NCBI GenBank assembly: GCA_030765065.1
Contig: CM060989.1
Span: 55,132,001-55,196,000 of the forward strand
DNA: 64,000 bases
Direction of reading: 5' to 3'
DNA from: Deroplatys truncata
Taxonomy: Eukaryota; Arthropoda; Insecta; Mantodea; Mantidae
The position numbers and the translations under genes are program-made. This document shows, one piece after another, positions 11,785 to 23,573 of this stretch (position 1 is the stretch's first letter; each line of letters starts with the position of its first letter). Below the pieces are notes generated by a model. The model worked only from the letters and a program-made list of their open reading frames with translations. It was not told the DNA's origin and did no database searches.

Positions 11785-12186
11785 TGCAGGGTTGTTCAAC
11801 AAGAAGGAACAGACTTTACATATTTATTTATAATGAACGGCAATAGATGGCGACACATGCAATACATCACTGAATAGATAAAAGTTCAAAATTTTGTTAA
11901 TTTTTTATGACGAGGCGGCTCGTTGACGAACTTACAACGAAATGCACGCTGCAATGAAACAATGGATTCACTCTTGGCATGATGCAGCACACAAAAGGAC
12001 TTTTCCCATGGTGTTCCCATTTTCTCGTAAGCATGCACAGCGCGCTGTAGGCACGTAATGAAACTAATAGGTGGGCTTAAAACTTTGAACTTTCCTCTAT
12101 TCAATGTGTCATATGTGTCGCTATCTATTGTCGTTCATTAGAAATAAATACTTAAAATATGTTCCTTCTTTTTGAATAACTCTGTA
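11785..12186 (-). mobile_element. MITE with about 90-bp inverted repeats
   Basis: 402 bp. The left end (TGCAGGGTTGTTCAAC, GAAGGAACA, TAATGAACGGCAATAGATGG) and the complement of the right end (TACAGAGTTATTCAAA, GAAGGAACA, TAATGAACGACAATAGATAG) match over about 90 bases. TA lies on both sides. The interior encodes the N-terminus of a transposase, so this looks like an internally deleted relative of an autonomous IS630/Tc1/mariner-superfamily transposon. Confidence 0.88.
11886..12104 (-). pseudogene. transposase N-terminal remnant (HTH, DUF4817-type)
   Basis: A 72-codon frame whose core, MGTPWEKSFCVLHHAKSES followed by VSLQRAFRCKFVNEPPRHK, matches the helix-turn-helix N-terminus common to a widespread group of insect IS630/Tc1/mariner-like transposases. 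No catalytic region is present; the element is deleted after this domain. The frame lies wholly inside the MITE. It may simply be the retained 5' end of the ancestor's gene. Confidence 0.75.
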
Positions 12187-12780
12187 TATTTGCAAATATC
12201 TATACCCGTGTGGGATATTATCAGTCATAGAGAACAAACCAATAGGAAGACGTAGGTGATAAGATAGATTGCAACGCCACTGAATAAAGCCTTCCTTACT
12301 CTTCGCCGAGACAGTTGGCTCGTCCCCAGCTTGACTTGATGTCCAAACCTTCAGGGAGAAGGTTGCTTTTCTCGGAAAATCGCCTGAGAGTGTTACCATC
12401 GTTTAGATCTTGGCAAAGACCTTATGCCACCCAGTAACACCGCCAAAGTCATTGGCAACCAAAGTGCAAGTACAGTATACAATCGTCTGGTCTACTCTTT
12501 GCGCTGCTCCATTTTGGGAAGTGACCTCCCCATAACCGTTAATGTGATTTGCAAGCAATGGGCTGTGAGTGAAGCCATTGACTAGAAAGCACAGGCAACC
12601 CCACTATTGGTCAACACTTAGTGGATTGAAGAGGAGCAATATTCCTCCTGTTATTATAGATTCCATTCAGGAGTCTACAGGCTTCTTGTAGTAGGTCAGG
12701 CCAACCATCTCTCAGGAGGGTGCGCTAACTTGCTGGAAAAACCGCTGTGTTTAAGAGCGCAGAGAACTACAAACTCCTAC
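12187..12780. other. unassigned sequence
   Basis: Moderately GC-richer than its surroundings and coding-like in texture. I recognise no domain. It may be 5' sequence of the LINE-type fragment that follows. Confidence 0.35.
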
Positions 12781-13106
12781 TAAAGGTGCTTGGAAGAATT
12801 ATGATGATCCAGATCTGCTGCCATCGATTCAGCAAAAGCTGTACCGCGTCGAAAGCTATCTGGAAGAAGACCACGCTAACGACACCACCGACGATCGTGC
12901 CAAGCGGCTGACGGCCATCGAGGACTCAATCGTCGGCATCAGGGAACAACAGCTACGTACCAATACAGATATCACCAACAGCCTCCGCCAACTCCAGGAC
13001 AATCACCACAAGATGGAGGAGAGCTACCTAGTTATACGCAACTTTATCGAGCAACATGTCCTGCAACAACCACCTGCTCAACACAACAGACGCCGCAACA
13101 GATGAA
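12781..13106 (+). pseudogene. LINE ORF1-type coiled-coil fragment
   Basis: An open frame runs from about 12797 (DDPDLLPSIQQKLYRVESYL) to a stop at 13104-13106. It is rich in Gln, Glu, Asp and Leu with heptad-like spacing, consistent with a coiled coil. The region resembles 23.69-23.80 kb in order and residues: SxQxKLxR, then DDR, then GxRExQ, then an NSxxQLQ stretch. The 23-kb copy follows zinc knuckles, so both are taken as ORF1 (gag-like) ends of one LINE family. The 5' part is missing. Confidence 0.6.
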
Positions 13107-15297
13107 CACCACAGCACCACCGACATCACCTCACAATGACGAATGCCTGGAGGTAACAGGACCGAGCACGGTACCCAAAAATCTCACTCATTGACTATAA
13201 ATGACCACCGTCCAAGGTCCCTGACAGGACTTCGGTCATGTCAGTTACCTTATCCCCACAGCGGAGAACTCCGCCACACAGTACTATGCACTCACAAACA
13301 GCGGGTTTGCTACGGCACTACTATGCCCCAATAAAAGCGCCAAAACAGCATTAAACCCTTTCTATTCCTCTTCCTTTTCCTTCCAAATACCATATATATA
13401 TATTCTGTTTTTCCTTAATCCTTTATTCCTGCCCCCCCAAAAGGAGCTCTCGCAATTCAGCTTTGGGGTAGACAGGTTACATACCACAAATGTGACATTC
13501 GAGGACTTCCCGTGAGTACGACGTGTTATCTGAGGCAACCTGAAGCCTGACGCCTACTCAATGTCACAGATATAAGGTACAACTTGCTTGAGTGTCTACT
13601 GTCACGCACTGCCTCAGTCGCCCTGAATAAATCCACAATCGATCCCCCATCAATGAGTCCAGATGTTCCAAACTAAAAGGGATAATACTTGGTCTACTTT
13701 GGAGATCACTCGGTAAGGTTACAGGTGATAGTCTTCATATGCTAACAAGCATTAAACAGAAGGCACCAGCTCCGCCAAGGAAGGTAAACATGAGCCAAAG
13801 TCCAATCACCAGCAATCTGCGGTGGGACATTGGGAACATTGGGCACCACCATCGCTGCATGGACAACATACGCGTAAAAGGTCATTGTCTGGGAAACAAC
13901 AGTCACCTTATATAATCCAGAGCCCAAGCGTCGCAAGACACAAGGGGCCGCATGCCGATAATAAGTCTAGCTTGGACTCGGAGAAGCGCCTAGGTTTCGG
14001 CTTACCGAAACTACCACATGTATTCTGGAACTAGGAGAGAGGCTGTCGGCTGCTTGTTCTAAAAACATCCAATCACAATCAAATGCTCAAATCTGGGATG
14101 ATTCTTCGCACCTTTCGTGATGACTCCAACAACTATTGCAGAAACATGGCAGGTGTATCCGGGGATTGATCAATAGGTAGATTCATGTCACAGATCCTAC
14201 AAGCGCTGATCGTTGAAGGCATCACCTTCCCCTCTGCTCAGCCGCACTCCACTGGCTCAGAAAGGCGAATGGAACTAAGTCCATCATTTTTTATCAGTAC
14301 GTCTTCTGGAACAGGAATGGCGTTAAGGATCAGAGAGTAGTTTTTCAGCTTTGGGGTCTGGGAAACACATCTGGGACGCGATATCCAGTTCATCTTGCGC
14401 GGACATCTGTCACCGCAGAGATATGGGGCGACATTGAGATACTGGCAAGGCAGAATGTGGTTTTCAAACCTATCCCTGTACCTCTCCTGCAAACTGTAGG
14501 AGCGATGGGCAGTGTGTGCCGATCCAGAGTTAGCTTGTTCCTCGACAGGCTACTGACCCAAGACATTGGCTTGTAAGTCGTACAAAGAGGAGATTAATCC
14601 GTTAAAGAAGAGTAAAGAGAAACTCAAGTTTTGTTACATACCCCACAGATGCTCAATCTGTAGTCCTTTGCTGATACGGTAGACATCCATGCGGTAATCC
14701 ACTTCGCCCCATACGAGTTGTAGTGTCTGACTGTCGACCAGAGCCAAGGCAGCTGTAAACAGCGGTACATCATGGCAACTGATCGCGGGCTTTCTGAAAA
14801 AAAAAACTTGGATAGTTCCTTTCTCTATCGATATATAAGTTACCATGTTCTGTTGCGTACTTTATTTGTTATCAAACTTGAAAATGTTTCACGGACTTGT
14901 GGGTAACCCTGTATAATAATATGTAATGCAAGTACGAAGCATGCAGTTTGCATTGATGACTTACAGGCATGCGGGTAATGCATAACGCAGCTCTATGGAA
15001 CGACAGAGGGGAATAATCCAGATAGACATTTATTACTCTAGGCATACGTGAGCACCATGAAGATGGTGGGCTGCAATTGCCAATAACCTAACTTTATTAC
15101 GGCTTCAAGCTCTGCTTTGCACACGAGGCCACTCGCACACTCTTAAGACGTGCGTTCATATTGTCTGTAAATTCTATTGTTATTATTGTTATTATTATGT
15201 TCTTGCATGAATTAGCAAACAAAAAGTGAAGAACTGAGTTCCAAAACGAAAAAGGTCTTGTGTTACATTCACGTGGCTTCTTTTACCCATTATAACT
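13107..15297. other. unassigned, mixed GC-rich and AT-rich segment
   Basis: Follows the ORF1-type stop. It contains short frames on both strands (for example 14238-14492 and 14634-14846, minus) with no recognised domain. A TAACCCTGTATA at 14904-14915 is inverted relative to 11675-11686. Part may be untranslated or pol-derived sequence of an old retroelement, but I cannot support a specific call. Confidence 0.35.
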
Positions 15298-15535
15298 ACC
15301 GAGCGAGGTGGCGCCGCATTAAGGTTCCAACTCGCATTAGGAAGGTCCCAGGTTCGATCCCTTTCGACCACCCCCTTGACCCATGGACTTTTCGTGGTTT
15401 CCCCGAGTTAGGGTGTCATTGAGTGTGCCCACCAAGAGGGACCGCCGGGGCTCTGGAAGCTTGTGGGTGAGCCAAGGCGGCGGATGCGTTCGATCTGGAA
15501 ACGTTAAGGACCCCGTACATGTTTACATCCATAGT
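15298..15535 (+). mobile_element. tRNA-derived SINE, family S2
   Basis: The head CGAGCGAGGTGGCGCCG is box-A-like, and GGTTCGATCCC near 15351 is a good box B. Then come CCCATGGACTTTTCGTGG and GATGCGTTCGATCTGGAAAC. This is the best-preserved head of the S2 group. RNA polymerase III promoters of this type drive SINE transcription; the element has no protein-coding role. Confidence 0.85.
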
Positions 15536-15627
15536 CGCTATATACAGGACTTAACATTCCACACTCAACTGAATGGTTACTGCTTCAAAAATGATAATAG
15601 TAAATACCACAAAAAGTAATTTGAAAT

Positions 15628-16435
15628 GCTAGAGAAGGCATTGCACTCCACCCAAAAATTCATACCGAGATTTCACAGGTACTAAATGTTTTGAGGGCCC
15701 TGAATAAAAAAGCACAATTTTTAGAAAAATGCCCATGTGTGTGTGAACATCCTAACTCAAAAATGAAAGCTCGGATTAATACCAAACTTGGTATTTAGGT
15801 TCAGTACCGTCAAATGATGCAACACAAAGATTTTCAAGAAAATCATCCACCCTTATATTTATCATGGAACATTTTTTTGAATTTTTTTATTTTCTGAAAA
15901 ATGGCTAATGTTTTTGTTTGAAATACGACTTATTAAAGATATTTACGTGACATAAAATTTATATCTTGAATTTTCTGGGAATAGCCTGTGAAGTCCTCTT
16001 CATTCGGAAGGAATTTTGTATAATCTTGTATAACCGGTAAACATTAAGCAATAAACAAAAGCGTACTACACCAAAAATGTAGATCACTTTAAAACGCACA
16101 ATTTGTTTAAATAAGCTTTTTTATGGCATAAGCCATTTCTGACGTATCTGTTAGTAATGGTTCGATTGTTCATTACTTGTCCATTTTCTTCAAGTCCTGT
16201 AAACATTTAGTTGTTTCCCTGGAAACAGTATGGAATTTTAAGGCCAGCGTATAGTGTCCAGTTTTTAAACATTTGACTATCGATGTTCCCTTTGTATTTA
16301 TAACCAAATGTGTAATGCAGCTATTTTGCAAAATTTATTTCGACTAAAATGTAGTAAATAGAAAAATAATAGTTTTTTATACACACTAATAAACGATAGA
16401 GGGTAGAGAAAGCCATGTGAATGTAGCACATCAGA
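15628..16435 (-). mobile_element. H element, old subfamily H2
   Basis: Read on the minus strand, it starts near CTGATGTGCTACATTCACATGG and ends near CTAGCATTTC. It is more diverged than H1, with characteristic blocks such as AAACTGGACACTATACGCTGG. Much of the (CA)n tract is lost. It abuts an H1 copy in the same orientation at a homopolymer run. Confidence 0.8.
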
Positions 16436-16439
16436 TTTT

Positions 16440-17279
16440 TTTAATTTCACTACTATGTATAGTATGTAGGGGAAGTATTGTATTCCACCCAAAAATTCGA
16501 TACCGAGATTTCACCGGAAATACATGTTTTGAGGCCTCCCGAATCCAAAAAAAAGTATTTTTGGAAAACAAATCCGTGTGTGTGTGTCTGTGTCTGTACG
16601 TTTATGTGTGTGTGTCTGTGAACAGCATAACTCAGAAACGAAAACTCGGATAAACACCAAACTTGGTATTTAGGTTCAGCATCTTCCAGAGATGCAATAC
16701 GACGGTTTTAAAGAAAATCCCCCTACCCCAGATTACCCTTTACACGGAACATTTTTCGAAAATTTTAATTTTCTCAAAATGGCTCTAACGATTTTGATTA
16801 AAATATCAAATGTTTAAGATATTTTCATGACAAATGAAATGTATATCTCGAATTTTCTGGGAATGTCTCCAAAAGTATTCTTCATTGTGAACGACTTTTG
16901 CATAACTGGTATACCATAAGAGAGACAATATTTTACTACACAAAAATGTAGATCGCGTTAAAATACACAATTTATGTCATATACATTTTTTTGATGGGTG
17001 AACCATTTTCGAGATATTCCTTTAAATTTTCCAATTCTTATACTTTTTCTCAAATTCGTTATTCATTTTTTTTCATCCTGGTAATGCAACCATACTCCAC
17101 ATAGCAACCAGCTCTTAAAATATTTGACTATCGCTTAAAGCCTAGCAATTCCCCTTGCATCTACAAGAAAATTAGCAATAAGATTAACATCTCGATTAAC
17201 ATGAAGCATATGGAGAATAAGCGTTTGTAAAAATAGTTTTACAAGAGTAGAGAAAGTCATGTGAGTGTAACACATAAGA
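16440..17279 (-). mobile_element. H element, L-R form
   Basis: Complete L-R copy of about 840 bp with the 3' hairpin end at about 16447-16475 and the L end (GTGTTACACTCACATGAC on the minus strand) at about 17275. It is inserted at the T/A-run just outside the older H2 copy, so it is the younger of the two. Confidence 0.88.
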
Positions 17280-18144
17280 ATTTTTTAAACTTAAGTACTT
17301 ACCTTATCTACTGATAAGTAACAGTCAGGCTTATTGAAGATATTCCTTTGGGGGCGGAAAAAGCTTTTTTAATGTATTTGTTTTACTTGGTATATAAAAG
17401 GATATATTTGTAGCAATATGCATATCACCAATAATCGAATACAGAACCTTATATAGAAATATGAATCCTAATAATATCTCTTCTGAAATTTAAAGCTCTA
17501 AATAATTTAAAAGGGTTTCGTAATTAATAATACGTAATGTAATAACCTATTCTTTTATACAAAAAATGTTTGAATATTGTTGATTGAATTTTTCCTATTA
17601 AATCTCCATGTTTTATGGTTTTAGAATTCTAAATGATCGATCCATGAATGTTCAGAATTTGGTCTCACGAAGCAGTTGTAAAATCGAATTAATTTAAATG
17701 TGTACGAATTTCGAATAACGAAGCCTAGATATTCTAACGATTCTGTTACGATTAATTCAGTGTCTGTTGAATTCTTATTTATTCCACCTTGTCCGCTGAA
17801 ATTCACAGTTCTGTGTGCTTACTCGCTCGTAAACTGGTTCATCGCTGTTTTGCGTCCCATATGTAGCGAGTCTTTAACGCATGTGTGTAGTGGAACGTGT
17901 TATAGATAAGCTACAAGGCGTGTCACCAGAGAGAATTAAATTCAAAACACTCTTCATCATGTAATGGTTTAATGAGCTATCAGTTGGTAGGCATGCATCT
18001 GCATACCTTTAGTTTCTCGTGCTTTTAAGCCTCCCTGCATGTAGACTTAAAAACTACAGAAATAGCAAAACTAATTTTGAATCTAGTGTTGATTTACAAT
18101 TTAAAAATTTCAAACTGCAAACAAACCTCAACTAACAACAACGA
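17280..18144. other. unassigned AT-rich sequence
   Basis: No repeat or gene recognised. Short frames at 17621-17909 on both strands lack any domain signature. Confidence 0.4.
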
Positions 18145-18372
18145 CGGCTGGCCACAAAGCTCAGTGGGTAGAGTACCTGCCTACTGCGCGAGAGGTCTCG
18201 GGTTCTATTCCCGGCCTGGGAGGTGGGAATTTTTCTCCAGCCAAGCTTATTCCCTATCCTCCCTTAGAGTCTGGAGGTATGAATGTGTTAGTGATCTGAT
18301 GATTAAATACCCAAAGTTCAAGAAACCCAACGAAAAGAGAATACGAGTTAACGCCATTGCCAATAGGCAATA
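18145..18372 (+). mobile_element. tRNA-derived SINE, family S3
   Basis: Starts with a tRNA-like head, GGCCACAAAGCTCAGTGGG (box A) and GGTTCTATTCC (box B) about 35 bp on. It is followed by a body rich in GAGGTATGAATGTGTTAGTG that resembles no other SINE in this window. The 98-codon frame across it is incidental. Confidence 0.72.
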
Positions 18373-18414
18373 AGCTCCAAAGGAAAGGCGGTGAACAAAT
18401 GGAACTAAAACAAA

Positions 18415-19161
18415 TTAGATGTGTTACACTCACATGACTTTCTCTACTCTTGTACAAACTATTTTTACAAACGCTTATTCTCCATATGCTACATGTTAAT
18501 CGAGATGTTAATCTTATTGCTAATTTTCTTGTAGATGCAAGGGGAATTGGTAGGCTTTAAGCGATAGTCAAATATTTTAAGAGCTGGTTGCTATGTGGAG
18601 TATTCCCTTCTCTTTGTATGTCCAGGACAAAAAAAAATGAATAAAGAATTCCCATTTGAGAAAAAGTATAAGTATTGAAAAATTTAAGGGAATAACAAGC
18701 AATATCTCGAAAATGGTTCACTCAACAAAAAAAATGTATATTACATAAATTGTGTATTTTAATGAGATCTACATGTTTCAGCAGTAAACATTTGTGTGTC
18801 TCTTACGATTTACCAGTATGAAAAGTCATTCAGAATGAAGAGGATTTTTGGGAACTTTCCCAGAAAAATTCATCATATATATTTCATTTGCTATGAAAAT
18901 ATGTTAAACATCCATATTTTAATCAAAATCGTTAGAACCATTTTTGAGAAAAAAGGATTTTTGCAAAATTGTCCCTGTAAAGGGTAGTCTGAAGTAGGGG
19001 ATTTTCTTTTCTTTGGTATTTATCCGACTTTTCGTTTTTGAGTTATGCTGTTCACAGACACAGAGACGGATCTTTTTCTAAAAATGATTTTTTTGGATTA
19101 AGAGCACCACAAAACATGTATTCCCGGTGAAATCTCTACTATAAGTAGTAGAGAAAGTAAA
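18415..19161 (+). mobile_element. H element, L-R form with small deletions
   Basis: Starts TAGATGTGTTACACTCACAT and ends GTAGTAGAGAAAGTAAAA. Relative to complete copies it lacks part of the segment between the second A-rich tract and the (CA)n, and the (CA)n itself is almost absent. Confidence 0.87.
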
Positions 19162-19164
19162 ACT

Positions 19165-20085
19165 TCTATGTATTGGATTCAAATTACTTTATCTAGCCAC
19201 CGTTCTTCTCTATTCTTAAGTTATTCTCATATCTACTTCTTGTAAATCGAGACAAATGTTTTCAGAAATGCTTTTATCACATATTTTAATGCAGCTACAG
19301 GATGCGTTGGCCTAAGCGATGGTTAAATCTTTAGAAAGAAGATCACTATATGATGGCTTTGAAGTTCCACTCACTACATGACCAAGAGACAAAGAATGAA
19401 TAGTACAGACTTGGCACTTGAAGAAAAATCAAGTATTTGAAAACTGAAACCAATAACAAGGATCATCTAGGAAATGGTAAATGCCACAAACAAATTAGTT
19501 GACATAAGTGGTGTGCTTTAATGAGACCCACATATTTTGTATGGTAAGTTTTTGTTTATGTTTTACGGTCCCCTTTGCGGGGGGAAGGGGTCCAACCCCT
19601 TCAGCTGCCATTGTGGGAACGCTTAGGTCCTCTAGCACGCGCGATACTTTTGACGTTACCAGAAGTACGCGCGGCCGAACATCTGAGCCCCTCTCGGAAG
19701 GGAGTTATACGGATTGGGTTGGACTCGACGTGGCAGTGGTTCCCGAGGGAGATTGGGTACGTCTGGATGAAGCCCAGGCGGGGTTGTGCGATGCTTTAAT
19801 GTTCTCCGGCACCAAACTGGAGAACACCACCGAGATTGTTCGATAGTCTACCCCTCAGAGTTGATGCACGTTAAGTGGACGCTTCCGTCTCTGTGAAATC
19901 AGGGTGGGGCTGGTTATAAAGTAGATATAGCCCTAATGGAAAACTCACGGTTATTTATCTCTTACGGTTTACAATATAAACAAAATTATACAAAGTCCAT
20001 TCAGAATGAAAAGGGCATTCACATAAAATTCAGGTTTTGTTTGTGATGCAACTATCTTAAACATACTGTTTTTAAATCTAATTTC
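19165..20085 (+). mobile_element. H element, oldest subfamily H3, interrupted
   Basis: Shares order and blocks with 47867-48560, including GATGGCTTTGAAGTTCCA, CCAATAACAA and the AAATTGTGTCCTTTAA-type block, but is highly diverged. It is interrupted at 19560-19953 by a GC-rich insert; the H3 sequence resumes at TTATCTCTTACGGTTTAC. Confidence 0.7.
19560..19953 (+). mobile_element. unclassified GC-rich insertion
   Basis: About 394 bp inserted in an H3 copy, with TTTAT on both sides (19555-19559 and 19954-19958) as a likely target duplication. It starts GTTTTACGGTCCCCTTTGCG and ends AAACTCACGG or a few bases later. It is far more GC-rich than its surroundings and includes a C-rich/G-rich stem. 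Overlapping open frames of 74 and 112 codons cross it without a recognisable domain. It could be a SINE of unfamiliar type or a small non-autonomous element. Confidence 0.55.
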
Positions 20086-20204
20086 TACTTTATTTAATTC
20101 CACTAATTAAATTCACACATTATTACATTGAATGGAATTAACAGAAATGAGAATTATATTAATTAAATTAAAGGTATTATTTGAGGCATAGAGAGGTGTT
20201 TGTT

Positions 20205-20590
20205 ACCCTAGATAGAGTTGACCCCGCGGTAACGTGAGAGGCTCGCGTTCGATTCCCGTCAACCGTCCATTCCGACCTTGGGTTTTTGGTGGATTTCCTT
20301 GGTCGGTAGGTGAATGCTGGGATGGTTTCTCTTTTACCAAGATTTTCTTTCCCTCATTTCCCTTTCATTCGTTTCCTTCTCATTTTTCATGTGTGCTTGC
20401 AAGTTTCGTGGCGCGGATTTTTGCTCCAAGGAAAGAATATTCCCGGGGATACCAGATGGCACTCATCGTCCTCCAGTAGCGGTCGCGTCTTCGAGCTAGG
20501 AAGTGTTAGTCTTCTGTGCGTCTCCGTGGCCTGTAGCCTCCTGTAGTTCCTTCATTTCACCCCTTCCGCTTGGGGAGTAGTAGCCATAGT
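20205..20590 (+). mobile_element. tRNA-derived SINE, S2-related
   Basis: The head contains box-B-like GCGTTCGATTCCCG. The body shows GGTCGGTAGGTGAATGCTGG, ATGGTTTCTC and a long pyrimidine-rich stretch. The tail GCCTGTAGCCTCCTGTAGTT is the uninterrupted form of the site where mariner M3 inserted at 5963. Confidence 0.75.
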
Positions 20591-21489
20591 AGACCTGTAT
20601 AGATCACAGTGTGTAAGATGTCCACCTCCGTTGTATAGCCATTTACAATAATAATTTTAGTATGCCAGTAATGTTATTAATAGGAATAATAGTGATTTAG
20701 GAGTTAATAGAAATATTAATAAGAACCCCTTCCATCTTTATTTTACATTTTGAGAATATTTTACGTTATATTATTTATACTTTTATGAAAATGAAATAAT
20801 AGTTCCTGTGCATTTATTACAAAATCCAAATAAAAGTGTAATTTAGTCTTCCAAAATGTAATATTTATGCAATAGTTTTGCCTCTAAGTGTGAGCTACCT
20901 TGGCGAGATATCAGCACGTGCATTAAGCCTTCTCCTCTGATACAAGGATCCATAAACCATCCAGATGATCTCAAATGCTCAGATTATACCTCAAAGACGA
21001 CTTACAATGTTACAGGATTAGATTAGATTGGATTGCATTGCATTCTGCGAGCTCACTAGCAGCCATAAAGGCTTGTGAACATAGAACATGTCAAGGAAAT
21101 GTACAATATAGTTACATATATGCATAAATATTACATAGAATACAGAACATTTAAAATAAAATAATGACATATTATATACAAAATGAAACAATGCAGGTGT
21201 AATTTTCTGCAAAATCGAATACTTCCTACCGTTATAAGGCTAACATTATATTTATAAACAAGAACAGTTATTTCAACTTTCACTAGGCTTGTAGGTATCA
21301 TTTGTTTGTCTCATCATTTTGTTCTATTTGATTTGTAATGTATAGCATTTACTTGTCATTTCTTAATATACATACCTTTAAATAGCTTCATTAATTCTAG
21401 AGCAGACATCAAATGCAATTGGCAATTGTCATTAATATTTATTGATACTACTTATAAAGCTATATATGTATTATCATCAGAATAATTTG
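20591..21489. other. unassigned AT-rich sequence
   Basis: No recognised feature. It leads into the 3' end of a LINE. Confidence 0.4.
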
Positions 21490-21790
21490 TCATTCAGATA
21501 ATCTTGTACAGAATAATATGCTTTTGATCTCTTTAACAGCAGTTTTAAAGACATTGAAATTGTCAACTTTTCCCTTAAGATCATTAGGGAGAGTATTAAA
21601 TATTTTTATGGTCGCATAATATACACCTTTCTGGAAGCAAGAAAGCTTTGCACTGGGATGATGGATGTTACCCTTTTTTCTAGTGTTTATCTCATGAACT
21701 TCCATGTTTGTTATAAATGTGGTTCGATTGCATACAAATTGATGTTTTAAATTCAGAGTTTTATAGTTAAATCACTATTAGGGTTACTTT
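21490..21790 (-). pseudogene. LINE 3' end (C-terminus of pol protein)
   Basis: The minus frame from about 21760 to the stop at 21490 contains HEINTRKKGNIHHPSAKL then FQKGVYYATIKIFNTLPNDL. This NTR...F.KG..Y..IK.FN.LP signature marks the C-terminus of many Jockey-group and related LINE reverse-transcriptase proteins in arthropods. Only about 80 codons remain. A related C-terminal frame, without the final part, is at 30.3-30.4 kb. Confidence 0.78.
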
Positions 21791-21821
21791 ATGTTTAGTA
21801 ATTGTTCCCTTAGAGTAGCCA

Positions 21822-22800
21822 TGTTGAGGCAGTATTTTTAACACTTAAATGATTTCAGTCTAATTATATAATATATAAATTCAATAACAGGCCGCCTTAA
21901 AGCAATATGTGTATGTAACAATATATAAAAAGTGTATATTACAGTCATTGTACATGTTTATATTATTGTATACATGTAATAATGTTATCTGAATGTATTA
22001 CGTAGTTTAATTATGTAGGAGGTGTGAGAATAATAGGTTAAAAGTTGCTAACAATGAGGTAACCTTGAGGCATAATGAGTAAGAAAGTGTAATAATGCTA
22101 CTAGTCATTCTTGGAACAATAATAATGTAATTTTTGTGACAGTTTATAAAATAGCCAGAAAAAGCTTTAGTTAAATGAAGGTATTCTATTGGAGTAGGAT
22201 TAGGCAATCAGAAACTGAAATATAGCAAAATTTACAAATTAATAAGTCAGTTCTTGTAGACAGCGCTCATAACTGGAGGCGTTGGTTGTAGACAGCGTTC
22301 CTAACCGGACGTGAGATGCGTCCTCGAGATATTTAATACGTATTCGTGCGAGACAAAAAGAGTTTACGTGTTAAAAAGTGCAAGTAATTAGTAAAAGAAT
22401 CTCACAGCTCTCTACATCAGTAAAGTGTTATTGAAATTGTGTCAAGGATTAATAAATGTAGTGAAGTAAAAATTATAATCTGTGTAAGCCTACATTCTTA
22501 GCCGCACTACTCCCTGCAAAGAAATCCATGTCTCTAACAATAATAGTGACGCAGCCGAGGCAAACATAAATAAATAATATTTAAAGAAACAGTCAAAATT
22601 ACAAAGTTAATGTTTTTTAAACATTTTTTGGCGAAGGTTACCGCAAACTTTTTACCATACGTGCGGTTCAACTACTTCAAGTTCGGTTCCCTAACTGTTG
22701 AACTATAATACAACTCCTACTTCAAATTGCCTTTCCATACGTGAAGCAACAACCTACTTCAAATTGGCTCCCAAAACGTGGGGAAAATAATACAACAAAA
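21822..22800 (+). repeat. repeat family A, copy 3
   Basis: Most complete copy, about 970 bp, from TGTTGAGGCAGTATTTTT to about AATACAACAAAACAATC. It shares CCAATAG/CAATCAG boxes, the CTCACAGCTCTCTA block, an AATAAA near 22450 and the GACGCAGCCGAGG block. The distal 100 bp contain imperfect tandem units of CTACTTCAAATTGGCTCCC type. No coding sequence. Confidence 0.82.
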
Positions 22801-23150
22801 CAATCAACTTCAATGTGTAGGCTTACACACGGTTAGTGTAAAATAACAATTATCAAATATGCAACTTGTTATTCATCGTTCAAAAATAATGAAACAAAAT
22901 ATTAATGTTTAGTTGAAATAAATTGAAAAATACAGTGTTACATCAGGGACACGAAGCACCGATTCTCGTTTTCTGTGCCAAATCTCTACCACTGATATAC
23001 CATGACGAACCTCAGTCTTCGAGATATCCTCCTTGGCCCTTGTTTTGTGGTGGCGATGAAGACTGGGTACACACAGGAACTTGACAGAAGAACCTGATTG
23101 TTTTTTACGGTACTGTATGATACTTGTCCATTACTCACTTGGGGAAGTGT
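22801..23150. other. unassigned sequence before LINE ORF1
   Basis: Turns GC-richer and coding-like from about 22985. It is probably part of the same ORF1 relic, but no motif is recognised here. Confidence 0.35.
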
Positions 23151-23573
23151 TGACGCTTGCCTGTCGAGGCCAGCAGGAGTCAACGTCCGGCACCCTGCCG
23201 TCGCTGTTGTGCCTTCGGTCACACAGCGGAGTCATGCGACACTGCACCTCGGTGCCATTACTGCGGGGCAGGTTGTCTCACAGCAAACTGCACCGCCCAC
23301 GACCTCCGCCGACGTCGCCGATTCTGCGTCACCTGCTCCGGGCATACAAGGAAGGCTCAATGCCCCCTGTACCCCCGGAGCAAACAACCAACTGGGTCAG
23401 CTATACTGAAGACGACCATAAAACCGCCTCCGCTGACGACGCTCCGTGTAAGGGCCAAGCCTCAACGAACAGCTACACAATCGGATCTGCAAGCCACTCT
23501 GTCTGCAATGCAGGCCACACTCCAGGACTTCACCTCTCGCTTGGCTGTTACGCTGTGCAACCAACACGCGCCT
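23151..23573 (+). pseudogene. LINE ORF1 (gag-like) with CCHC zinc knuckles
   Basis: Within one frame (no ATG start; already open at 23157) lie CRRCCAFGHTAESC, a perfect CX2CX4HX4C knuckle, then CHYCGAGCLTANC, which has lost the canonical His, and CVTCSGHTRKAQC. Three clustered knuckles with these spacings typify ORF1 of Jockey/R1/I LINEs, which binds nucleic acid in the ribonucleoprotein. The frame ends at 23571-23573 (TGA). Downstream coding resumes in another frame, so at least one frameshift separates the halves. Confidence 0.82.

Noticed and set aside
13742..14846. Minus-strand frames as a viral or retroelement protein
   Set aside because: Short, separate frames with no motif I can name; I could not support any assignment.
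19508..19846. 112-codon frame as a gene
   Set aside because: It starts in H3 sequence and enters the GC-rich insert, so it crosses an insertion boundary.
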